Assembly: GCA_017543415.1 (NCBI GenBank)
Contig: JAFYGD010000188.1
Span: forward strand, 1-5,919
Direction: 5' to 3'
DNA from: Eubacterium sp.
GTDB taxonomy: Bacteria; Bacillota; Clostridia; Oscillospirales; Acutalibacteraceae
Length of the DNA: 5,919 nt
Made by a program: the position numbers and the translations under genes
Shown here: one piece after another, positions 1-5,794 of the stretch
Layout of the letters: each line of letters begins with the position of its first letter
How positions within the stretch are numbered: the first letter of the stretch is position 1
The notes under the pieces: model-generated
The model's database searches: none
Told to the model about the DNA's origin: nothing
What the model saw: the letters and a program-made list of their open reading frames with translations, nothing else

Positions 1-9
1 TAAAATGTA

Positions 10-37
10 TTGAAAAAAATTTCTTTTATGATATAAT
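10..37 (+). promoter_or_regulatory. Sigma-A-type promoter with extended -10, upstream of the M3 peptidase gene
   Basis: A TTGAAA box (10-15, five of six matches to TTGACA) is separated by 16 bases from a perfect TATAAT (32-37). A TG at 29-30, one base before the -10 box, gives the extended -10 form (TGaTATAAT). Transcription would start near 44, leaving an untranslated leader of about 29 bases before the GTG start at 73. The region is very AT-rich, so chance matches are easier, but box quality, spacing and position all agree. It probably drives the peptidase and the overlapping membrane-protein gene. I see no operator-like dyad around it. Confidence 0.65.
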
Positions 38-57
38 AATATAAATTATTATGTACT

Positions 58-65
58 AAAGGGGG
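58..65 (+). promoter_or_regulatory. Ribosome binding site deciding the GTG start of the peptidase
   Basis: AAAGGGGG lies seven bases before the GTG at 73. It supports the GTG over the next in-frame ATG at 88, which would remove the start of the conserved N-terminal KFSEM segment and has no equivalent purine-rich site at the right distance. Confidence 0.7.
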
Positions 66-72
66 TAATACT

Positions 73-1776
73 GTGAAATTTTCAGAGATGAAGTATGCCC
101 GCCCTGATATTGAAACCGTTAAATCGGAGCTTCAGGCTGTTACCCAAAGGCTTGTAAACGCCGCTGATTATGCAGAGGCAAAAAAAGCCTTTATTGATAA
201 GGACAGGCTTGAAAGAAAATTCAGTACGCAGAATATTCTTGCCGAAATCCGTCACTCTATTGATACAAGAGATAAGTTCTACGATGAAGAGGTTGATTTC
301 TGGAACGAAAAGTATCCGGAGATTGAAGAGTATCTTCAGCAGTGGACCGAGGCTCTTCTTAAATCAGAGTACCGTGAAGAGTTTATCAAGGACTTCGGCG
401 ATATAGTTTTCCTTAACGGAGAACTTGCAGTTAAATCCTTTTCACCGGAAATCATTTCGGAAATGCAAAAGGAAAACGACCTTGTCAATGAGTACAATAA
501 GCTTATTGCAAGCGCACAGATAGATTTTAACGGCGGTACCTATACAATTTCCCAGCTTTCACCTTTCAAAAACGATGCAGACGATGGAATCCGTCTTGCA
601 GCGTGGAAGGCTGAAGGCAAGTGGTATAAGGATAACCAGAAGGAGCTTGACCGCATTTATGACGGGCTTGTAAAGCTTCGTGATACAATGGGCAAAAAGC
701 TTGGCTACGGCGGCTACACGCAGCTCGGCTACTACCGTATGATGCGCAACTGCTACGATAAAAACGACGTAGAAAAGTTCAGAAACGCGGTTGTTAAGTA
801 CCTTGTTCCCGTTGCTGACGGCATATTCCGTAAACAGGCTGAACGCCTCGGCGTAAGTTATCCGCTTTCTTTTGCAGACGCGGCGCTTTCCTTCAGAAGC
901 GGCAACCCGAAACCGCAGGGAACACCCGATGAAATACTTGAAGCGGGAAGAAGGTTTTACGATAAGCTTTCACCCGAAACAAGCGAATTCTTCAATATGA
1001 TGCTTGATAACGAGCTGCTTGACGTGCTTTCTACCGAAGGCAAACAGGCGGGCGGCTACTGCACAGGCATTTACGAATACGACGTTCCGTTTATTTTCGC
1101 CAACTTCAACGGTACAAGCTCTGACGTTGAAACCGTAACCCATGAAGCCGGACACGCCTTTGCGGACTGGTACAACCGTGACCGTGTTCCCATGGCAACT
1201 ATCTGGCCGAGCATGGAGGGCTGCGAGGTCCATTCAATGAGCATGGAGTTCTTTGCATGGATGTCAGCCGAGGATTTCTTCGGCAGTGATACAAGGAAAT
1301 TCCTTTATTCCCACCTTGCAGGGGCTATCAAGTTTATACCTTACGGAACGATGGTTGACCATTTTCAGCATATCGTTTACGAAAAGCCGGAGCTTACTCC
1401 TGCCGAACGCCACGCCGAGTGGAAACGCCTTTTGGGTATCTATATGCCATGGCTGAAGCTTGACGGTGAAATCCCGTTTTATTCGGACGGCGAAGGCTGG
1501 CAAAGGCAGCTTCACATTTACGGAAGCCCGTTCTACTATATTGACTACTGCCTTGCGCAGACTGTTGCGCTTGAATTCTGGGCGCTTATTCAGGAGGACC
1601 TTGAATCTGCCTGGAAAAAATATATAGCCTATACGGAGCAGGGCGGCTCAACGGTGTTTACAAAGCTGCTTGAAAACGCAGGGCTTGAAAGTCCGTTTGA
1701 TGAAGCAACGCTTAAAGGCGTATGTGAAAAGGCAAATGACTGGCTTAATGCGTACAACCTTGAGGGTATAGAATAA
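73..1776 (+). CDS. M3-family oligoendopeptidase (zinc metallopeptidase)
   Basis: This is a 567-residue cytosolic zinc endopeptidase that should cut short peptides. The zinc site is visible: H357-E358-A359-G360-H361 (HEXXH, with E358 as catalytic base) and a likely third ligand at E385, in GCEVHSMSMEFF. The 28-residue spacing fits family M3 (thimet oligopeptidase/PepF). Near the C-terminus, H481 with the aromatic run PFYYIDY (486-492) matches the conserved segment that in M3 enzymes binds substrate and stabilises the transition state. The first 190 residues or so are charged and helical-looking, as in the family, and there is no signal peptide or membrane segment. Length and the N-terminus (MKFSEMKYARPD) resemble the M3 oligoendopeptidase subfamily that is distinct from classical PepF, so no symbol is given. 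The start is GTG with a good ribosome binding site. The stop overlaps the next ATG. Peptide-transporter genes follow downstream, so digestion of imported peptides is a reasonable but unproven role. The frame is intact. Confidence 0.93.
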   Translation: MKFSEMKYARPDIETVKSELQAVTQRLVNAADYAEAKKAFIDKDRLERKFSTQNILAEIRHSIDTRDKFYDEEVDFWNEKYPEIEEYLQQWTEALLKSEYREEFIKDFGDIVFLNGELAVKSFSPEIISEMQKENDLVNEYNKLIASAQIDFNGGTYTISQLSPFKNDADDGIRLAAWKAEGKWYKDNQKELDRIYDGLVKLRDTMGKKLGYGGYTQLGYYRMMRNCYDKNDVEKFRNAVVKYLVPVADGIFRKQAERLGVSYPLSFADAALSFRSGNPKPQGTPDEILEAGRRFYDKLSPETSEFFNMMLDNELLDVLSTEGKQAGGYCTGIYEYDVPFIFANFNGTSSDVETVTHEAGHAFADWYNRDRVPMATIWPSMEGCEVHSMSMEFFAWMSAEDFFGSDTRKFLYSHLAGAIKFIPYGTMVDHFQHIVYEKPELTPAERHAEWKRLLGIYMPWLKLDGEIPFYSDGEGWQRQLHIYGSPFYYIDYCLAQTVALEFWALIQEDLESAWKKYIAYTEQGGSTVFTKLLENAGLESPFDEATLKGVCEKANDWLNAYNLEGIE

Positions 1777-2294
1777 TGCCTAAAAAACACTATTTAAACG
1801 ATTTTAAAATGCAGGAGGACGGCAAGTACGCTTATGAGGGCGAACAGTTCGCCTTTGCAGGAAGCGAAAGCGAGCGAAAAACCGCCAACGCAAAATTGTT
1901 AACCCTCCTTTGCATTTTAATTGCTTCCGTTTTCGGCGCGGGTTTTCTTACCGGCGGCGGTATGAAGAATTCCTTTTATGTTATTCTTCCTTATATTCTT
2001 GAAGCGGCGGCGCTGTTCTTTACGGCGTGGTACATAGTAAAGCTTGTTTCAAAAGGGGATACGCTGAGGGAATACGATTACAATAAAACCGTTAAACGCC
2101 TTCCGAATTCTCTGCCGGTTATCGCGTTTTTTGCTGCGGCGGGACTGATTACCTCGCTGATATTCAGCATTAGTACGGGATTTAAGGAAGCAACGGCGCA
2201 GTCCGTTATATATCTTATCCTGAAAGTTCTTGACGTTTTCCTTGCACTTGTTATGAGGAATGTTTTTACAAGGCTTGAATGGATAAAGCTTTAA
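1776..2294 (+). CDS. Small four-helix membrane protein of unknown function
   Basis: I do not recognise a named family in this 172-residue protein. A hydrophilic N-terminus of about 40 residues contains DGKYAYEGEQFAFAG, an aromatic and acidic stretch, followed by a charged ESERKTANAK segment. Four hydrophobic segments follow, at roughly 41-60, 66-91, 112-132 and 143-163, with basic residues in the 92-110 loop (KTVKR) and at the C-terminus. This suggests a polytopic inner-membrane protein with both ends in the cytoplasm, which is an inference. There are no catalytic motifs, no conserved cysteines and no signal peptide. The ATG overlaps the peptidase stop by one base (TAATG), with GAGGG at 1762-1766 nine bases upstream, so translation is probably coupled to the peptidase. 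It could assist the peptidase or transporter, or simply be co-transcribed. The sequence does not decide this. Confidence 0.8.
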   Translation: MPKKHYLNDFKMQEDGKYAYEGEQFAFAGSESERKTANAKLLTLLCILIASVFGAGFLTGGGMKNSFYVILPYILEAAALFFTAWYIVKLVSKGDTLREYDYNKTVKRLPNSLPVIAFFAAAGLITSLIFSISTGFKEATAQSVIYLILKVLDVFLALVMRNVFTRLEWIKL

Positions 2295-2322
2295 AAGTCA
2301 TTTCTTGCCGAAAGGCACCAAA

Positions 2323-2336
2323 ATAAAATATTTTAT
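2323..2336. promoter_or_regulatory. 14-base perfect AT palindrome before the binding-protein gene
   Basis: ATAAAATATTTTAT is a perfect dyad lying directly before the ribosome binding site of the binding-protein gene. It could be an operator or part of a promoter -10 region. It contains only A and T in an AT-rich gap, so a chance origin is quite possible. A small GNRA-type hairpin (TGCC-GAAA-GGCA, 2306-2317) sits just upstream and is too short, with no T-run directly after it, to be a convincing terminator for the preceding pair of genes. Confidence 0.25.
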
Positions 2337-2343
2337 AAAGGAG
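2337..2343 (+). promoter_or_regulatory. Ribosome binding site deciding the binding-protein start
   Basis: AAAGGAG lies nine bases before the ATG at 2353. This fixes the start at 2353 rather than the in-frame TTG at 2305, which lacks an upstream purine-rich site and would put 16 extra residues ahead of the lipoprotein signal peptide. Confidence 0.85.
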
Positions 2344-2352
2344 AGAAAAGAA

Positions 2353-4596
2353 ATGAAAAAAATTCTTGCGATTGTCCTTTCAGTAGCACTTATAGTTGCA
2401 GTATTTGCTGGCTGTTCGGGCAAGCAGAGCGCTAACTCCAAGCCGCTCGTAGTTGGTTATTCCAACTTCTCGTCTAAGTTCTCACCGTTCTTCAGTGAGA
2501 CTGCTTATGACCAGGACGTTTGGACAATGACCTCAGTATTACTTCTCGACATTGACCGTCAGGGCGCAGTTATTGAGAAGGGTAAGACAGGCGAAACCCG
2601 TCCTTATAATGGCAAAGATTATAAGTATCAGGGTCTCTCTGACTTAACAATCACAACAAACGACGACGGAACCGTTGACTATGACTTTGAACTTCGTGAC
2701 GACGTTAAGTTCTCAGACGGCGAAAAGCTTACTGTAGATGATGTTATCTTCTCAATGTATGTTCTTGCCGACCCGACTTATGACGGTTCAAGCACATTCT
2801 TCGGACTTCCGATTAAGGGTATGGAAGAATACCGTTCAGGTATGGACACACTCTTCAATCTTATCACTGCCGCAGGCAGAGATAACAAGGATTTCTCCAA
2901 GTGGGACGAAGAAACTCAGAAAGCTCTCTGGGCTGACCTTGACCAGGCAGGCGCTAAGTTCTGTCAGGAAATCGTTGACTATTGTATTGCCAACGGTTAC
3001 AACAAGGAAGGCGATTCAGTTGCTGCTTGCGCTGCAAACTGGGGCTATGAACTTAAGGAAGACGCCACAACTGCTGACTTCTTTGCTAATATGGCAGAAG
3101 CTTATAAAGGCGACTATGCAACTCTTTCTTCAACTGAAACAGCCGGTTCATCACTCTTTGACCTTATGGAAGGCTATGACAAGTACACTGTTGGTATTGA
3201 AACAGGTAAGTCAGCTGACAAGATTGAAGGTATCCAGAAGACCGGTGAAAACACTCTCCGCGTAACACTTACCAAGGTTGACGCTGCTGCTATCTATCAG
3301 CTTGGCATTCCTGTTGCTCCTCTTCATTACTATGGCGACAAGGCTAAGTATGATTATGATAACAACAAGTTCGGCTTTGATAAGGGTGACCTTTCAACGG
3401 TAAGAGCTAAAACAACACAGCCTATGGGCGCAGGTCCGTACAAGTTCATCAAGTTTGAAAACGGTGTTGTTTACTTTGAAGCTAACGACGGTTATTACAA
3501 AGGCGCTCCCAAGACCAAGAACCTTCAGTTCCTTGAGTCACAGGATACCGATAAGCTTAACGGCGTTATTACCGGCACTATCGACCTTACAGACCCGTCC
3601 TATTCACAGGATACAGTTAAGGCTATCAAGGCTGAAAACTCAAACGGCGAAGTAACAGGCGACAAGATTACAACAAACACAGTTGACAACCTCGGTTACG
3701 GTTATCTTGGTATTTCCGCTAAGGCTGTTAACGTTGGCGGCAAGATTGATTCCGATGAGTCCAAGGCTCTTCGTAAGGCTCTTGCAACCGTATTCTGCGT
3801 ATACCGTGACGTAACTGTAAGCTCTTACTACGGCGATGCAGCAGAAGTTATTAACTATCCTATTTCAAATACCTCTTGGGCAGCTCCTCAGCCGACTGAC
3901 GAAGATTATGCTGTTGCATTCTCAAAGGACGTTGACGGAAATGACATTTATAAAGAGGGTATGACCGATGACGAAAAGTCAGAAGCAGCTCTTAAGGCAG
4001 CTCTCGGCTTCTTCGAAAAGGCCGGATACACCGTTAAGGACGGTAAGCTTACAGCAGCTCCGGAAGGCGCTAAGATGGAATACGAAGTATGGATTCCTGC
4101 TGACGGTTCGGGCGACCACCCGTCATTCATGATGCTTAACCTTGCATCTGACGCTCTCAAGAAGATTGGCTTCAAGCTTGACGTTAAGGACCTTGCAAAC
4201 TCTGCAGACCTTTGGACAGGTATCGAAGCTGACCAGGTTCCGATGTGGTGTGCTGCATGGGGCGCTACTCCGGACCCGGATATGTTCCAGGTTTACTATT
4301 CAGGCATTGGCACAAAGAATGAACCGGGCGGTTCAAACTATATGTATGACATCGCTGATAAGGAACTCGACGAGCTTATCCTTGAAGCAAGAACATCTAT
4401 GGACCAGTCCTACAGAAAGCAGATGTACAAGACCTGTCTTGACATCATCGTTGACTGGGCAGTAGAGGTTCCCGTATATCAGAGACAGAACGCTATCATT
4501 TACTCAACCGAAAGAGTTAAGAGCGAATCCGTAACTCCTGATATCACTACATACTACAACTGGTATGCTGAAATCGAAAATATTGAGCTTAACTAA
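2353..4596 (+). CDS. Peptide ABC transporter substrate-binding lipoprotein (OppA/DppE type, SBP_bac_5 family)
   Basis: This 747-residue extracellular lipoprotein captures oligopeptides (inferred substrate) and delivers them to the permeases encoded next. Residues 1-20 are a lipoprotein signal (MKK, hydrophobic core, then FAGC) with the lipidated cysteine at C21. The family 5 signature is clear at 113-135: ELRDDVKFSDGEKLTVDDVIF. Other hallmarks are LGIPVAPLHYYGD, then QPMGAGPYKF before the second lobe, and a C-terminus with VPVYQRQNAIIYSTERV and YYNWYAEIENIEL. Usual members have about 500-600 residues. The excess lies mainly at about 164-270, a charged, Ala/Asp/Glu-rich and probably helical stretch between the segment ending EYRSG and the one starting LMEGYDKY. 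The frame is open with no sign of a frameshift. GCG alanine codons are almost absent, unlike in its neighbours, which suggests high expression. Specificity for peptides rather than nickel, sugars or other ligands of this family cannot be proved from sequence. Confidence 0.93.
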   Translation: MKKILAIVLSVALIVAVFAGCSGKQSANSKPLVVGYSNFSSKFSPFFSETAYDQDVWTMTSVLLLDIDRQGAVIEKGKTGETRPYNGKDYKYQGLSDLTITTNDDGTVDYDFELRDDVKFSDGEKLTVDDVIFSMYVLADPTYDGSSTFFGLPIKGMEEYRSGMDTLFNLITAAGRDNKDFSKWDEETQKALWADLDQAGAKFCQEIVDYCIANGYNKEGDSVAACAANWGYELKEDATTADFFANMAEAYKGDYATLSSTETAGSSLFDLMEGYDKYTVGIETGKSADKIEGIQKTGENTLRVTLTKVDAAAIYQLGIPVAPLHYYGDKAKYDYDNNKFGFDKGDLSTVRAKTTQPMGAGPYKFIKFENGVVYFEANDGYYKGAPKTKNLQFLESQDTDKLNGVITGTIDLTDPSYSQDTVKAIKAENSNGEVTGDKITTNTVDNLGYGYLGISAKAVNVGGKIDSDESKALRKALATVFCVYRDVTVSSYYGDAAEVINYPISNTSWAAPQPTDEDYAVAFSKDVDGNDIYKEGMTDDEKSEAALKAALGFFEKAGYTVKDGKLTAAPEGAKMEYEVWIPADGSGDHPSFMMLNLASDALKKIGFKLDVKDLANSADLWTGIEADQVPMWCAAWGATPDPDMFQVYYSGIGTKNEPGGSNYMYDIADKELDELILEARTSMDQSYRKQMYKTCLDIIVDWAVEVPVYQRQNAIIYSTERVKSESVTPDITTYYNWYAEIENIELN

Positions 4597-4634
4597 TTAA
4601 CGTTAATTTAGTATTATTTGATTGATAACCAAGT

Positions 4635-4662
4635 TGGGCGGATAGGGAAACTTATCCGCCCA
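4635..4662 (+). terminator. GC-rich hairpin with GAAA tetraloop after the binding-protein gene (terminator-like, no T-tract)
   Basis: TGGGCGGATA (4635-4644) pairs perfectly with TATCCGCCCA (4653-4662). Inside, G4645 can wobble with T4652 and G4646 pairs with C4651, leaving GAAA (4647-4650), a stable GNRA tetraloop, so the stem has 12 pairs. The following bases (gcatttacc) are not a T-run, so full intrinsic termination is doubtful. Hairpins at this position after binding-protein genes are known to stabilise the upstream message or reduce read-through, which keeps the binding protein more abundant than the permeases. That role is inferred here. Confidence 0.5.
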
Positions 4663-4676
4663 GCATTTACCGGAAA

Positions 4677-4696
4677 CGCTTTAATAGTTTAAAGCG
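4677..4696 (+). repeat. Inverted repeat, 8-pair stem with 4-base loop
   Basis: CGCTTTAA (4677-4684) and TTAAAGCG (4689-4696) are perfect inverted copies around the loop TAGT. The right arm can instead pair with CGCTTTGA at 4723-4730, which lies in the loop region of the next hairpin, so two alternative folds are possible. The segment AACGCTTTAATA (4675-4686) is also nearly repeated as AACGCTTTGATA (4721-4732). Confidence 0.5.
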
Positions 4697-4698
4697 GC

Positions 4699-4753
4699 TT
4701 ATTACATATCATTAGGATATAACGCTTTGATATGTCCTACTGATATGTAATAG
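4699..4753 (+). repeat. Long imperfect hairpin between the binding-protein and permease genes
   Basis: ATTACATATCA (4701-4711) is perfectly complementary to TGATATGTAAT (4741-4751), with T4700-A4752 and a T-G wobble extending the base. After one mismatch (T4712/C4740) the stem continues with 4713-4721 against 4731-4739, including one G-T wobble, then an A/A mismatch and one more pair (C4723-G4729), closing on a five-base loop. Together this gives about 23 pairs in 55 bases. It could be an RNA regulatory element, a transcript stabiliser, or a small palindromic repeat element inserted in the operon. Sequence alone does not separate these. Confidence 0.55.
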
Positions 4754-4763
4754 CATATCTTTT
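4742..4763 (+). terminator. Alternative small hairpin with short T-tract (weak terminator-like)
   Basis: GATATG (4742-4747) can pair with CATATC (4754-4759) around the loop TAATAG, and TTTT (4760-4763) follows at once. This has the layout of an intrinsic terminator, but the stem is only six pairs and AT-rich, so it would be weak. It uses bases that also form the right arm of the long hairpin at 4699-4753, so the two structures exclude each other. An attenuator is possible but unproven. Confidence 0.25.
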
Positions 4764-4780
4764 CAGTTTATAAACAGTTA

Positions 4781-4787
4781 GAGGTGA
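4781..4787 (+). promoter_or_regulatory. Ribosome binding site deciding the TTG start of the first permease
   Basis: GAGGTGA lies seven bases before the TTG at 4795. The next in-frame methionine codon is residue 27, inside the first membrane segment, so the TTG is needed for a complete N-terminus. Confidence 0.8.
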
Positions 4788-4794
4788 TTGCACT

Positions 4795-5781
4795 TTGCGA
4801 AAGTACATTATTAAAAGGTTACTCCTTTCAATAGTAATCCTGTTCTTCGTAGCGTTTATTATCTATGCTTTAATGCGCTGCCTCCCAACTTCTTACATTG
4901 AAGCCATGGCACGCCAGAAATCAATGCAGCCGGGCTCAAAGAGCTTTGAGGAGTGGATGGAACAGTTAACCAAAATGTATAATATGGACAAGGGTATTGT
5001 TCCCGGCTTCTTCTCATGGCTCGGTTCAATGCTCAAGGGCGATTTCGGCGACAGCTGGAAATGGACGGTTCCCGTAATTGAAAAGTTTAACGATACGGTT
5101 TGGCTTTCCTTTGTTATGGGCGTTATTTCCTTCTTCTTTGAAATCATTATTGCTATTCCGCTCGGAATTATTGCAGCAACAAAGCAGTATTCAAAAACAG
5201 ATTACGTTGTTTCTGTTGTAGCTTTGGCAGGCATTTCGCTGCCTACGTTCTTCTTTGCTTCGCTGCTTAAGCTTGTATTCTCGGTTAAGCTCGGCTGGTT
5301 TGACCTTTACGGTCTTGTAGGAAGAAACTATAACCAGCTCTCCGCAGCGGGTCAGTTCCTTGATAAAGCCCACCATCTTGTTTTACCGATTATAACACTT
5401 GTTGTTGTCAGCATGGGTTCGCTTATGCGTTATACAAGAACAAATATGCTTGAGGTACTCAATGCGGATTATATCCGTACCGCAAGGGCAAAGGGACTTT
5501 CCGAAAAGAAGGTTATCTATCACCACGCTTTCAGGAATACTCTTATTCCGATTGTAACAATTATCGGCGGCTCGCTCCCCGGACTTTTCGCGGGTGCGCT
5601 TATTACCGAAACGCTTTACAGTATTCCGGGTATCGGCTTTACTTCTTATCAGTCAATGGTATCCGGCGATATTCCGTTTTCAATGTTCTATCTTGTATTT
5701 ATGGCGTTGTTAACGCTCCTCGGCAACTTAATTGCGGATATTCTTTACGCAGTTGTTGACCCGAGAGTAAGAATTTCTTAG
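4795..5781 (+). CDS. oppB: Peptide ABC transporter permease, OppB/DppB type
   Basis: This 328-residue inner-membrane subunit forms half of the translocation channel of a peptide importer. Hydrophobic segments are visible at roughly 6-28, 101-128, 136-163, 195-212, 251-272 and 297-321, giving the six helices usual in this family. KGDFGDSW (81-88), in the large loop after the first helix, matches the GDxGxS signature of OppB/DppB proteins. The EAA-type cytoplasmic loop, which docks on the ATPase, is at about 226-252: YIRTARAKGLSEKKVIYHHA followed by FRNTLIP. The C-terminal segment with ETLYSIPGIG and DPRVRIS is also typical. Length is normal for the family. The gene starts with TTG, which may lower its translation, and follows the structured gap after the binding-protein gene. 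The next permease starts 13 bases after its stop. The symbol is a family-level assignment; Opp and Dpp specificity cannot be told apart here. Confidence 0.93.
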   Translation: MRKYIIKRLLLSIVILFFVAFIIYALMRCLPTSYIEAMARQKSMQPGSKSFEEWMEQLTKMYNMDKGIVPGFFSWLGSMLKGDFGDSWKWTVPVIEKFNDTVWLSFVMGVISFFFEIIIAIPLGIIAATKQYSKTDYVVSVVALAGISLPTFFFASLLKLVFSVKLGWFDLYGLVGRNYNQLSAAGQFLDKAHHLVLPIITLVVVSMGSLMRYTRTNMLEVLNADYIRTARAKGLSEKKVIYHHAFRNTLIPIVTIIGGSLPGLFAGALITETLYSIPGIGFTSYQSMVSGDIPFSMFYLVFMALLTLLGNLIADILYAVVDPRVRIS

Positions 5782-5788
5782 GGAGGTG
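5781..5788 (+). promoter_or_regulatory. Strong ribosome binding site of the second permease
   Basis: GGGAGGTG begins on the last base of the previous stop codon and lies six bases before the ATG at 5795. The tight spacing supports one operon with the first permease. Confidence 0.75.
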
Positions 5789-5794
5789 TCTGAA

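Noticed and set aside
970..1515. Open frames on the minus strand inside the peptidase gene (970-1233 and 1264-1515)
   Set aside because: They lie fully inside a well-supported gene, have no family resemblance, and are explained by the codon pattern of the coding strand.
2305..2334. Possible promoter TTGCCG plus TATTTT before the binding-protein gene
   Set aside because: The boxes match consensus poorly and the spacer is 18 bases in an AT-rich gap. It is too weak to call, although some promoter here is plausible.
2305..2352. TTG-started extension of the binding protein by 16 residues
   Set aside because: There is no ribosome binding site before 2305, and the extension would place charged residues ahead of a clear lipoprotein signal peptide. 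The ATG at 2353 has AAAGGAG at good spacing.
2738..3265. Long open frame in a second + frame inside the binding-protein gene (175 residues), and similar ones at 3455-3655 and 4142-4465
   Set aside because: The translations are low-complexity (Leu, Ser, Thr, Lys-rich) out-of-frame shadows of the strongly biased codons of the real gene.
4727..4772. Possible internal promoter before the permease (TTGATA at 4727-4732, or TTTATA near 4767)
   Set aside because: No good -10 box lies 16-18 bases after TTGATA, and no -35 box fits TTTATA. The TTGATA falls within the inverted-repeat arm, which already explains it.
4893..5376. Minus-strand open frames within the permease gene (4893-5147 and 5191-5376)
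   Set aside because: They are fully antisense to a clear permease, with no recognisable protein features.
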